DNA of 64,000 nucleotides from Bin55 sp965220235 (GTDB taxonomy: Bacteria; Pseudomonadota; Gammaproteobacteria; Pseudomonadales; Azotimanducaceae), in the NCBI GenBank assembly GCA_965220235.1, contig OZ244815.1, positions 1,736,001-1,800,000 of the forward strand, in the 5' to 3' direction. The number at the start of each line of letters is the position of its first letter. Position 1 is the stretch's first letter. Below are positions 8,419-16,979 of this stretch, one piece after another. The notes under the pieces are model-generated. The model was not told where the DNA came from and did not search any database. It saw only the letters and a list, made by a program, of their open reading frames with translations. Both the position numbers and the translations under genes were made by a program.

Positions 8419-10731
8419 ATGATCGATAAAGAACTAACGGAAGCTATCAACGAAGTCTCTATGCACGCCATGCAAAAGCGGCATGATCTTCTCACGACGG
8501 AGCATCTTCTGTATGCGCTTCTGAACATTCCAGATGTCATTGACATACTGGAAAACGTATTGGTAGATATCGATTTACTTAAGAAGAATCTGGAAAAGTA
8601 CCTTGATACGCATATTACGATGCGTTCGCAAGGCGACCCGGATAAGCGTCCTGACCATTCTTTAGCGTTCATGCGAGTGATGCAACGAGCCCTTTTCTCC
8701 GTTACGCAGAGCCAAAAGAACGCTGTCGTTCAGGGGCGACATGTACTTATCGCACTATTTACTGAACGAGAAACTGAAGCGTACAAAATGCTCCAAGCCC
8801 AAGGGGTAGACCGCACCGACGTTATTCGGTATGTCACGCACGGTGCTTCAAAACGGCGTGAAGATGCAATGGCAGAAGGTCAAGGCTCCTCTACCGGAAA
8901 CCGAGACGAAGAACAGGAAAAGGAAACCGAATCTGCACTATCCAGGTTTACTCTCAATCTGAATGAACAAGCGCGCGAAGGCAAGATCGATCCGTTGATT
9001 GGACGTGACATTGAGCTCGAACGCGTGTTGCAGATATTGTGTCGACGCCGCAAGAACAACCCGTTACTAGTTGGTGAATCAGGTGTTGGCAAAACCGCGA
9101 TTGCTGAAGGATTAGCGAAGCGAATTACCGACAGTCAAGTTCCGGAGATCGTGAAAGACGCCGTGATCTATGCACTGGACCTTGGCGCATTGCTTGCAGG
9201 TACGCGTTATCGCGGTGACTTTGAGGAGAGATTTAAGGCTGTCCTTAAGGAATTGACCGAGGAAAAACGAGCGATTCTGTTCATCGATGAGATACACACG
9301 GTGATTGGAGCTGGTTCAGCGTCGGGTTCAGTTTCTGATGCCTCCAACATGCTCAAACCAGCGCTCGCAAACGGCGATATTCGATGCATGGGGTCGACGA
9401 CTTTCAAGGAGTTTCGAGGCATCTTCGACAAAGATCGGGCGTTGTCACGTCGATTCCAAAAAGTCGATATCGGCGAACCAAGTGTTGACGACACCTACAA
9501 GATCTTGAAAGGTCTGAAGAGCCGATACGAGGACCATTATTCGTTGAGGTTCACCGATCGAGCGCTACGCGCTGCGGCTGAGCTTTCGGCGAAATACATC
9601 AACGAACGTTTTCTCCCCGACAAGGCGATCGATGTCGTCGATGAAGCAGGAGCCTATCAAAAACTTCAGTCTCCCAGTCGCCGGAAGAAATCGATTGGCG
9701 TAGTCGATGTTGAACAAATCGTCGCGAAAATCGCCCGAATTCCGTCTGCACAGGTCACGTCCACCGACAAGGAGAACCTTCAGGACTTGGAAGAAAAACT
9801 GCGTATGGCAGTGTTTGGTCAAGACGACGCGATAAAGACTTTGGCATCGGCGATCCGACTTGCACGCGCTGGTTTACAGGTCGACGAAAAACCCATTGGC
9901 TCGTTTTTATTCGCGGGTCCTACGGGGGTAGGAAAGACTGAAGTTTGTCGCCAGCTCGCTCGGATCATGGGTGTGGAGCTTCTTCGCTACGACATGTCGG
10001 AGTACATGGAGCGCCACACCGTTTCACGCTTGATCGGCGCGCCTCCGGGTTACGTTGGTTACGATCAAGGTGGATTGCTAACGGAAGCAGTGACTAAGAA
10101 CCCGCATTGTGTCGTATTACTCGACGAGATCGAGAAAGCACATCCCGACGTGTTCAACCTCCTTCTACAGGTGATGGATCACGGTACGCTTACAGACAAC
10201 AACGGACGAAGCGCAGATTTTCGAAACGTCGTATTGATCATGACGACGAATGCTGGCGCTCAGGAAGCTAGTCGTTCCTCAATGGGTTTCACTGAGCAGG
10301 ATCACACGACCGATGCTAGCGAAGTCATCAAGAAGATGTTCACGCCGGAATTTCGAAATCGGATGGATGCGATCGTTTACTTCAACGCTTTGCCGATGGA
10401 AGTCATTCGAACGGTAGTTGACAAGTTCTTAGATGAGCTTCAAGCGCAACTCGACCACAAGAATGTCGAGTTGGAGGTGTCAAACGAAGCGAAAGAGTGG
10501 CTTGCGGTTAATGGATTCGATGAAAAGATGGGGGCGCGCCCGATGCAACGCCTCATTCAAGAAGAGATAAAGCGGAATTTGGCAGACTTCATCCTATTTG
10601 GCGAACTCGCGGACAATGGTGGAATCGCGGAAGTCAACATCGAAGACGACAAAATCAAGATCACAACTCGTCCGCACAAGAGTCGTCAGCAACCGCAGGA
10701 AAAAGAACCGGAGAAAGAGCCGACGAGTTAA
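8419..10731 (+). CDS. clpA: ATP-dependent Clp protease ATP-binding subunit ClpA
   Basis: AAA+ unfoldase that feeds substrates into ClpP. Seen: 770 residues (E. coli 758) with the Clp N-domain from residue 1, Walker A1 GESGVGKT near 219, Walker B LFIDEIH, a second AAA+ module with GPTGVGKT near 501 and LLDEIEKAHPDV, and a C-terminal D2-small domain. The ClpP-docking tripeptide (IGL in E. coli ClpA) reads MGF here, in SSMGFTEQDH at about residue 623. An acidic linker rich in Glu and Lys joins the N-domain to D1, and the extreme C-terminus is also rich in Glu and Lys. It converges on infA. Confidence 0.98.
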   Translation: MIDKELTEAINEVSMHAMQKRHDLLTTEHLLYALLNIPDVIDILENVLVDIDLLKKNLEKYLDTHITMRSQGDPDKRPDHSLAFMRVMQRALFSVTQSQKNAVVQGRHVLIALFTERETEAYKMLQAQGVDRTDVIRYVTHGASKRREDAMAEGQGSSTGNRDEEQEKETESALSRFTLNLNEQAREGKIDPLIGRDIELERVLQILCRRRKNNPLLVGESGVGKTAIAEGLAKRITDSQVPEIVKDAVIYALDLGALLAGTRYRGDFEERFKAVLKELTEEKRAILFIDEIHTVIGAGSASGSVSDASNMLKPALANGDIRCMGSTTFKEFRGIFDKDRALSRRFQKVDIGEPSVDDTYKILKGLKSRYEDHYSLRFTDRALRAAAELSAKYINERFLPDKAIDVVDEAGAYQKLQSPSRRKKSIGVVDVEQIVAKIARIPSAQVTSTDKENLQDLEEKLRMAVFGQDDAIKTLASAIRLARAGLQVDEKPIGSFLFAGPTGVGKTEVCRQLARIMGVELLRYDMSEYMERHTVSRLIGAPPGYVGYDQGGLLTEAVTKNPHCVVLLDEIEKAHPDVFNLLLQVMDHGTLTDNNGRSADFRNVVLIMTTNAGAQEASRSSMGFTEQDHTTDASEVIKKMFTPEFRNRMDAIVYFNALPMEVIRTVVDKFLDELQAQLDHKNVELEVSNEAKEWLAVNGFDEKMGARPMQRLIQEEIKRNLADFILFGELADNGGIAEVNIEDDKIKITTRPHKSRQQPQEKEPEKEPTS

Positions 10732-10756
10732 TCCCTCAGCTCATTGCGTAGGTCGG

Positions 10757-10972
10757 CTATTTCCGAAACGTGATTCGACCTTTCGTTAAGTCATAGGGTG
10801 TAAGTTCGACTTTAACGCGGTCTCCCTTCAAAATGCGAATGTAGTTTCGTCGCATCTTGCCCGAAATGTGGGCGGTAACCACATGGTCGTTATCGAGACG
10901 GACACGGAACATGGTATTTGGCAATACGTCTTCGACCTGCCCATCCATTTCCATAGGTTCTTGTTTTGGCAT
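10757..10972 (-). CDS. infA: translation initiation factor IF-1
   Basis: Binds the ribosomal A site during initiation. Seen: 71 residues, the normal size, forming one S1/OB domain with the conserved GQVEDVLPNTMFRVRL, ISGKMRRNYIRIL and GDRVKVELTPYDL segments. It is convergent with clpA and lies 78 bases downstream of bpt, so it may be the last gene of the minus-strand run from the trxB region, or have its own promoter in that gap. Confidence 0.98.
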   Translation of the reverse strand: MPKQEPMEMDGQVEDVLPNTMFRVRLDNDHVVTAHISGKMRRNYIRILKGDRVKVELTPYDLTKGRITFRK

Positions 10973-11050
10973 CTAATACCCAAATCTGACAGCGACGGTA
11001 TTGTAAGACCCTAGCCGTAATTTACATGCTTCGGTTAGGAATTAACGGGT

Positions 11051-11803
11051 TTATTCCTCTCTATTCTCAAAACGAACCCACTCGTCGTCAATCAGTCGTT
11101 CCTGTGGTTGAAAGTCCATCTTGTACCTCATATTTTTGACAGCGTCGAGTGAAAAGCCGAGATAGAGGTGGTCGAGCCCTTCATTTCGCGCAATTTCGAT
11201 TTGCGTCAAGATGGCGAACGTGCCGAGGCTTCTTTCACTTAAATCTGGATCAAAAATAGTGTAGTTGGCGGAGAATCCGTCGAGTAAACGGTCTGTCTGC
11301 GCGATGAACACGAGTCGCTCATCAATAAAGCCATAAAGATGAAAATCGTATCGATCCGGCTCTAGATGCAACATCGTGCGGAGCGTATTGAAGTCAGGAG
11401 GATACATCGAACCGTTTGTATGCCTTGTATTAATGTACTTGTCGTAGAGCTGAAATGCTTCGTGGTCACTAACGAGTTTTTCCTGACTCACTTCGATTCG
11501 CACGTCTTCGTTGGCACGAAGAATCCGTCGGAACCGTCGTTTCAACTTAAACTCTTGCACGAGTACTCGTGTAGAGATACAAGCTTCGCAGTTAGAACAG
11601 TAAGGTTTGTATACCAGCCGACCTTGCCGTCGATACCCGTGAGATCCGAAGTCATGCCAGAACGTTTCGATGAGCGAATCTCGGAGGGATAACTCGTCTG
11701 ATCCATGTTCGGGAAAAACCACATGGAAGAGAGTCTCCGTCTTACCTTCGATGTAAGGACATGGCTGTTGAGAAGCAAGCAGTTTAGGTCCGACGGGGTT
11801 CAC
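11051..11803 (-). CDS. bpt: aspartate/glutamate leucyltransferase Bpt
   Basis: Transfers Leu from Leu-tRNA to N-terminal Asp or Glu, turning secondary into primary N-degrons for ClpS (arginyl-transferase-like fold). Seen: 250 residues, with an N-terminal Cys (PCPYIEGK) and the CxxC of YKPYCSNCEACISTRV, the two halves of the family's conserved cysteine cluster. The C-terminal GNAT-like domain carries the LYLGFSLDAVKNMRYK block. It begins 3 bases after the aat stop, so the two tRNA-dependent transferases form one unit. An arginyl-transferase activity instead of leucyl cannot be excluded from sequence alone. Confidence 0.93.
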   Translation of the reverse strand: MNPVGPKLLASQQPCPYIEGKTETLFHVVFPEHGSDELSLRDSLIETFWHDFGSHGYRRQGRLVYKPYCSNCEACISTRVLVQEFKLKRRFRRILRANEDVRIEVSQEKLVSDHEAFQLYDKYINTRHTNGSMYPPDFNTLRTMLHLEPDRYDFHLYGFIDERLVFIAQTDRLLDGFSANYTIFDPDLSERSLGTFAILTQIEIARNEGLDHLYLGFSLDAVKNMRYKMDFQPQERLIDDEWVRFENREE

Positions 11804-11806
11804 GAG

Positions 11807-12499
11807 TTACCTCACAGGTTGCCAACTAGGCATGGCTTTGGAGTCGCGAATCTCATCGATTAGAGTAAAGAATGCGTTCCGCGGAATGTTCCGTGCACCA
11901 AGCGATTCGGTATGGTCGTTCAGCACTTGACAATCCATGAATTGAAATCCACACCGCTTAAGATGAGTCACGAGGTGCGCGAGAGCGACTTTAGAAGCGT
12001 TGTCTTCATAGTGAAACATCGAGTCGCCAATGAAAATACCGTCGACATCCATGCCGTAGACGCCGCCGACCAATTGACCATCGCGCCATGCTTCGGCAGA
12101 ATGCGCGATCCCGAGCTCGTGTAGTTGCTGTAGTGCGTCAATGAGTTCAGGATCCAACCAAGTTTGAGCTCGGTCGGCACATCCATGAACAGTATTCTTG
12201 AAATCTTGGTCGAAAGTCACTTCGAATCTTCGCTGACGCAGGTACTTCGCTAGCGAGTGCGAAACGTGAAATTCGTCGAGGTCGAGGATTGCACGAGGAT
12301 CTGGCGACCACCACATGCGAGGTGCTCCAATATCGTTCCACGGAAATAGTCCGTGTTTCAAAGCGTGCAGATAGAAATCAACAGTCACGGGTACGTCGAG
12401 TTCAAGTGCAGTAAACGAACGCCAAAAATCGTCATCTACTAGCTGATCAAGTGTTGCGGCTAGCGATGCTGAACGACCTTGAGGTTCGGACTCGCTCAT
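11807..12499 (-). CDS. aat: leucyl/phenylalanyl-tRNA-protein transferase
   Basis: Adds Leu or Phe to N-terminal Lys or Arg, creating N-degrons for ClpS-ClpAP. Seen: 230 residues with the family hallmarks FPWNDIGAPRMWWSPDPRA, the AEAWRDGQLVGGVYG segment and the C-terminal FMDCQVLNDHTESLGA. The start overlaps the trxB stop by 4 bases. With clpS, clpA and bpt it completes the bacterial Leu/N-degron pathway within 5 kb. Confidence 0.97.
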   Translation of the reverse strand: MSESEPQGRSASLAATLDQLVDDDFWRSFTALELDVPVTVDFYLHALKHGLFPWNDIGAPRMWWSPDPRAILDLDEFHVSHSLAKYLRQRRFEVTFDQDFKNTVHGCADRAQTWLDPELIDALQQLHELGIAHSAEAWRDGQLVGGVYGMDVDGIFIGDSMFHYEDNASKVALAHLVTHLKRCGFQFMDCQVLNDHTESLGARNIPRNAFFTLIDEIRDSKAMPSWQPVR

Positions 12500-13452
12500 G
12501 CGTTACGGGCTTCCAGGTATTTTTCTGCATCAAGCGCTGCCATGCAGCCAAAACCTGCGGAAGTAACGGCTTGGCGATAGACGTGGTCTGCGACATCACC
12601 GGCCGCGAATACGCCGGGGATGCTTGTTGCGGTTGCGTTCCCATTCTGACCACTAACTATCCTGATGTAACCGTCACGCATATCGAGAACACCGTCAAAA
12701 ATGCTGGTATTTGGCGTATGACCGATCGCGATAAAGACGCCGGAGAGTTTTATGTCGCGCGTGGCGTCCGATTGGACATTACGAATTCTCATACCCGTGA
12801 CACCGGCGTCATCACCGAGAACTTCATCTAGGACATGGAACCAAATCGGTTCGATTTTTCCAGCGTCGACCTTTGTGAATAGTCGGTCTTGAAGCATCTT
12901 TTCGGCGCGTAATTCATTGCGTCGGTGTACGAGCCAGACCTTGGAACAAATATTCGAGAGATAGAGCGCTTCTTCAACGGCGGTGTTACCGCCCCCTATT
13001 ACCGCTACTTCCTGGTCTTTAAAAAAGAAACCATCACACGTTGCACATGCACTTACGCCGCGCCCCATATAGTGCTGTTCACTAGGCAGACCTAGATACT
13101 TGGCAGATGCGCCGGTCGCAATGATGACCGCGTCAGCCTCGAATTCGGTGTCGTCGCCGGAAAGCACGAGTTCCTCGTGGGAAAAATTGACAGAATGAAT
13201 CTGCTCGTTGATAACCTCAGTACCGTATTTCTGGACGTGGTCGAGCATTCGGACCATCAAGTCAGGTCCTTGTAAGCCATCGCCGTCACCAGGCCAGTTG
13301 TCGACGTCCGTTGTTGTCGTTAGCTGACCGCCCACTTCCACACCAGTTATCAATACGGGTCGAAGGTTCGCGCGTGCGGCGTACAACGCAGCCGTGCACC
13401 CCGCCGGTCCAGAACCGAGCACGATTAGTCGGTGTTTCGCGCGTTGCGTCAT
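12496..13452 (-). CDS. trxB: thioredoxin-disulfide reductase
   Basis: FAD enzyme that reduces thioredoxin with NADPH. Seen: 318 residues (E. coli 321), the FAD dinucleotide-binding motif GSGPAG at 13-18, the redox-active CATC at residues 136-139, the NADPH-binding motif GGGNTAVEEA, and the C-terminal AAGDVADHVYRQAVTSAG block that contacts FAD. It overlaps both aat (4 bases) and the upstream small gene (4 bases), so it is part of a tightly coupled minus-strand operon. Confidence 0.97.
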   Translation of the reverse strand: MTQRAKHRLIVLGSGPAGCTAALYAARANLRPVLITGVEVGGQLTTTTDVDNWPGDGDGLQGPDLMVRMLDHVQKYGTEVINEQIHSVNFSHEELVLSGDDTEFEADAVIIATGASAKYLGLPSEQHYMGRGVSACATCDGFFFKDQEVAVIGGGNTAVEEALYLSNICSKVWLVHRRNELRAEKMLQDRLFTKVDAGKIEPIWFHVLDEVLGDDAGVTGMRIRNVQSDATRDIKLSGVFIAIGHTPNTSIFDGVLDMRDGYIRIVSGQNGNATATSIPGVFAAGDVADHVYRQAVTSAGFGCMAALDAEKYLEARNA

Positions 13453-13781
13453 GGTGATGAAGCTAGCGCGGCATCAATCGCAGTAATAAACTGACCCGCT
13501 TTGCGGTGCGATCCTATAAATTCTCTGACGGTTTGGTCTCGATCATTGGTTGCGCGAAGGTTCCCTCCCTCTTCCTTGAAATACGCAAGGAATTTCTCGA
13601 AGTCTTCTATCCGCATCGCGTGATAGGCTCGTAATAGCACGTAGAAGTCGTGGTCGCCTTTGAATTCCTGACCGGTTTGCGAAGGCGTGATCGTACCGAG
13701 GAATTCCTTGACGCGACCGTCAGTCCATACCTCGTCGATGACTTTCTGTTTATCAGGTCGAACTTTCGGCGCGGTCTTCAT
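13449..13781 (-). CDS. PA4642-like conserved small protein
   Basis: Function unknown. Seen: about 110 residues, no signal peptide or membrane segment. An N-terminal basic stretch (KVRPDKQKVIDEVW) is followed by an all-helical-looking body with FYVLLRAYHAMRIEDFEKFL and a closing region FIGSHRKAGQFITAI. It resembles the Pseudomonas PA4642 family of about 100-residue proteins (recognised from memory; moderately sure). The ATG at 13781 is preferred to the TTG at 13790; neither has a clear ribosome site. First gene of the operon with trxB, aat and bpt, overlapping trxB by 4 bases. Confidence 0.7.
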   Translation of the reverse strand: MKTAPKVRPDKQKVIDEVWTDGRVKEFLGTITPSQTGQEFKGDHDFYVLLRAYHAMRIEDFEKFLAYFKEEGGNLRATNDRDQTVREFIGSHRKAGQFITAIDAALASSP

Positions 13782-13790
13782 AGGTAGCAA

Positions 13791-14143
13791 ATCACAACGT
13801 AGGTCAAAGTTTACAAGACGCGCACGTCGCGTGACGATATCAATTAGTCGAGGGAGAGGTTTATTCGATTCAGTAGTGATCGGAACTATTCAGAGTAGAT
13901 TGCATCGTAAATATCGTGTCGGCGCCGGACATTGATACGCATGTCGAATGGTCCCTTTCGCATTGAAGGATGGTGTGTCCTTGAGTCTATCTCGACGACG
14001 ATTGTCACGGTACGATGAGAAACGTGATTAGGCGGTTCAATTTAAAATCATTGGCACAATCCCTTAGAACCAGCGTTATTCGCGATCGCCGTGTGTGAGC
14101 TACGACAATTACGCTTGTTCGAAATTCCCCGACTTAGTGTCCT
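13791..14143. other. intergenic, divergent promoter region
   Basis: 353 bases between the divergent minus-strand trxB operon and the plus-strand ABC export cluster. No gene or stable hairpin is seen. The element acgtgattagg at 14022-14032 occurs again, inverted, at 18250-18260, just upstream of the permease of the same cluster. This spot is also the junction between conserved backbone and inserted cluster. Confidence 0.6.
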
Positions 14144-14857
14144 GTGACTGCAGTGCCGTCAGATACGTCAATCAGTGCCATTGTCGAAGGCGTGGATCTA
14201 TGCCGCACATTCGAAGTCGGCGATACGCGAGTACGGGCACTCGATCATGTAGATATAACGATGGAATCTGGGGACTTCGTCGCCGTGATGGGTCCGTCAG
14301 GAAGCGGGAAGTCGACACTCATGAATATCCTGGGGTGTTTGGATCGACCGAACAGTGGTTCCTATCGCCTGCTGAATCATCAGGTGGCTGACATGGACGA
14401 TAAGAGCCTATCGGCTATTCGTAATCAACACCTTGGTTTCGTGTTTCAGAGTTTTCATCTACTACCGAGACTGACGGCTCTAGATAACGTACTTTTGCCA
14501 TTACGGTTTGCTAAGCAGGATGCCGCAGCGTCGCAGCACCACGCATTGGATCTTCTTTCCCGACTGGGGTTAGATGATCGACTCGACCACCGACCCAATC
14601 AACTGTCTGGAGGGCAACGCCAACGAGTCGCCATAGCTCGAGCACTCATGGCAAAACCAACGCTCTTGCTTGCGGACGAACCGACTGGAAATCTCGATTC
14701 CAAGACTGCTGGGGAGATATTGGAATTGATGCTGTCGTTCAATCGTGAAGGACAAACTATCTTGCTGGTCACCCATGAACGGTCGATTGCGTCGTTAGCA
14801 CATCGTATCGTGCATATGCGAGATGGGAAAATCGAAGGCGAAGAGCTTAACTCATGA
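14144..14857 (+). CDS. ABC transporter ATP-binding protein (MacB/LolD type)
   Basis: Cytoplasmic ATPase of a MacB-like exporter. Seen: 237 residues starting with GTG, Walker A GPSGSGKS at 50-57, Q-loop FVFQSFHLLP, signature LSGGQRQR at 154-161, Walker B LLLADEPTGNLD and the switch histidine in LLVTHE. The sequence is closest to the MacB/LolD/FtsE class, whose permeases work with periplasmic partners rather than importing solutes. First gene of a five-gene run: ATPase, three adaptors, permease. It overlaps the next gene by 4 bases. Substrate unknown. Confidence 0.93.
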   Translation: MTAVPSDTSISAIVEGVDLCRTFEVGDTRVRALDHVDITMESGDFVAVMGPSGSGKSTLMNILGCLDRPNSGSYRLLNHQVADMDDKSLSAIRNQHLGFVFQSFHLLPRLTALDNVLLPLRFAKQDAAASQHHALDLLSRLGLDDRLDHRPNQLSGGQRQRVAIARALMAKPTLLLADEPTGNLDSKTAGEILELMLSFNREGQTILLVTHERSIASLAHRIVHMRDGKIEGEELNS

Positions 14858-15837
14858 ATTTGCCGTACGTTACTAGTAGGAGCCTTGGACTTCGTTCAGT
14901 GGTGCTCTTCGTAACAGCATGTTTGATGCATCCCGTAAGTACATACGCCGGCGCGCCTTATCTAACAGGCGTTATCGAAGACGGAGATTCTCAGACCATT
15001 GAAATGCCGAACCTTCCGTACACGTTTAGAAGCCAAGTTGAGTGGCTTTCACCTGAGGGTAGTCAGGTTTACGAGGGAGATGTCGTAGTACGGATTCATC
15101 CGGGGAGCCTCATCGAGATGGCAGAAGTGCTCGAAACAGCGTACGAGGAGCAATTGGTATCGGCTGAAACTGCTCAAGCAGAACACACGTTATGGATTAT
15201 TGACGCGGAAACAGCACTCGAAGGTGCTAGAACCACCCGAGATATCGCTTGGCTAGACGCACAGGTCCCCGCTTCCGCCGTGACGGAATTAATCTACGAC
15301 CGAGCGCAACTAGCGCTTGAGAACGCAGAAAACGCATTGCGTCTCGCCGAAGAAGCGCTTGCTAATGCTGAGCGCAAGTTTGATGAACTCAAACCGGTGC
15401 TAGAGGTTCGAGTCGGGCAAGCCGAAACGTCACAAATACGGGTGCGCGAGGCATTGGATCGATTAACTATTCGAGCAGAACGTGCCGGAATCGTGATTTA
15501 CGCAGAAAATGAATTTGGTGGTATGAAGATCTTTCCGGGTGAAACGCTCATGCCAGGCCAAACGATCGTCACGATTGCTTCGGGCGAACAGCCTCAATTC
15601 GTTTTCTGGGTGCATGACGCAGACATCAATCAATTGAATGAAGGGCAGAGGCTTTCAGTCGTCGCCGACGCACTTCCTGACCTAGTTATTGAAGCGGAAG
15701 TAGAGTGGATAGCGAATTACGCGAGCGAGCGTGAGCATTGGAGTCAAGGTGGGTACTTCAAACTAGTTGCCAAGCCAATTTCGACGACTCCGAGCAGTTT
15801 TATTCCTGGTATGGCCGTCTCCGCTGAAGCGCTCTGA
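14854..15837 (+). CDS. HlyD-type periplasmic adaptor, first of three
   Basis: Membrane-fusion-like adaptor of the export cluster. Seen: 327 residues with a signal peptide (hydrophobic stretch about 13-30, likely cleavage after STYA), a lipoyl half (VEWLSPEGSQVYEGDVVVRI), an alpha-helical hairpin rich in Ala, Glu and Leu (about 80-190), the second lipoyl half (RAERAGIVIYAENEFGG) and a short beta-barrel region ending GMAVSAEAL. No lipobox. It lacks the C-terminal membrane-proximal domain of MacA, so it is shorter than usual. Overlaps both neighbours. Confidence 0.85.
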   Translation: MNLPYVTSRSLGLRSVVLFVTACLMHPVSTYAGAPYLTGVIEDGDSQTIEMPNLPYTFRSQVEWLSPEGSQVYEGDVVVRIHPGSLIEMAEVLETAYEEQLVSAETAQAEHTLWIIDAETALEGARTTRDIAWLDAQVPASAVTELIYDRAQLALENAENALRLAEEALANAERKFDELKPVLEVRVGQAETSQIRVREALDRLTIRAERAGIVIYAENEFGGMKIFPGETLMPGQTIVTIASGEQPQFVFWVHDADINQLNEGQRLSVVADALPDLVIEAEVEWIANYASEREHWSQGGYFKLVAKPISTTPSSFIPGMAVSAEAL

Positions 15838-16979
15838 TGTTGCGACCTCTAACTTTAACCGTCTCTTTATGTTTGGTCTCAACAAACCTAATTGCGGATT
15901 GGCTAGTCGTTGAGCGGGGAATACACCCGGTGACGATCGAGACGTCTGGCACTGTCGCTTCTAAGGACAGCGTTCGAATCACGCCACCACCAAGTTTCTT
16001 CTGGAATATGACGATCGGCGAGATTGTGCAAGAAGGTACGCATGTGAATGCTGGGGATTTGGTAGTCCGTTTTGAAGGTACACGCGAAGACCAACGGTTG
16101 ATGGAAGTGACGCAACAGTTACGCGTGGCACAAGGTGAACTTGCGTCACTTGAAGAGAAACACAATCAACAAATCGAAACTGAAAGACTAAATCTTGCTC
16201 AAGCTAGGAGCGAAGCCGAAAAAGCACATCGAAAAGCAACGCAACCGGTCAATTTGATACCAAGTATTGAATATCAGAAGCTCGTAAAACAGCGTGAACT
16301 CGCGGACCGACGCGTCGAGCAGCTCGTTCGACGGGCAGTGATCAGCGAAAAAGAACGGGAGAGTCGCAAACGTAAATTAGAGCTTGCTGCAATTCGCTCA
16401 ACTCGTGCCGTCGCGGCTGCGCAGGCGAATAAGGATCTGCATACGGTTCGTGCACCGCGTGCCGGAATTGCTCTAATAGGAACGAATTTCAGTGGCGAAA
16501 AATTCGATGTCGGCTCGACAACACAAGCAAATCAGGTAGTCGTTGAACTGGTAAATCCGGCGGTGCTAGAGGTTCATGGCGTTGTGCGGGAGGGGCAAGC
16601 GGCTCAAATTGCAGTTGGTCAGAGCGTAAGAATGTCTGCTGACTCCGCTGGGGGACTCGAATTCACGGGCACGATCGAGTCGATCGGTGACACAGTCCGT
16701 CGTTTGTCACGTTACACGCCAGAAATGATTCGGGATATTCGTGTTGCATTAGACAGAGTTCCCGATGAGGTGAAGTTAGGTGTCTCGGTGCAAATGATCA
16801 TCGAAGTACGGCGAATGGAAAATGCGATTGCAGTTCCTCGCGATGCGATCCAATATCGAAGCAACCTGCCAGGCGTTATTACTCGGGACGGCTGGCAGCG
16901 AGTTCAGCTTGGGGCTAGAAGCAACGGCAAAGTCATCGTAACCGATGGTCTCGTATCGGGAGAGGAAGTTCAGATATGA
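15837..16979 (+). CDS. HlyD-type periplasmic adaptor, second of three
   Basis: Second adaptor. Seen: 380 residues with a short signal peptide (LTLTVSLCLVSTNLIA), a first lipoyl half around GEIVQEGTHVNAGDLVVRF, a long charged coiled coil (about 90-205, many Glu, Arg and Gln), the second lipoyl half HTVRAPRAGIALI, a beta-barrel, and a membrane-proximal domain with AIAVPRDAIQYR near the end. Its coiled coil is the longest of the three. It overlaps the third adaptor by 4 bases. Low identity to its two neighbours by eye, so this is not a recent tandem duplication. Confidence 0.86.
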   Translation: MLRPLTLTVSLCLVSTNLIADWLVVERGIHPVTIETSGTVASKDSVRITPPPSFFWNMTIGEIVQEGTHVNAGDLVVRFEGTREDQRLMEVTQQLRVAQGELASLEEKHNQQIETERLNLAQARSEAEKAHRKATQPVNLIPSIEYQKLVKQRELADRRVEQLVRRAVISEKERESRKRKLELAAIRSTRAVAAAQANKDLHTVRAPRAGIALIGTNFSGEKFDVGSTTQANQVVVELVNPAVLEVHGVVREGQAAQIAVGQSVRMSADSAGGLEFTGTIESIGDTVRRLSRYTPEMIRDIRVALDRVPDEVKLGVSVQMIIEVRRMENAIAVPRDAIQYRSNLPGVITRDGWQRVQLGARSNGKVIVTDGLVSGEEVQI

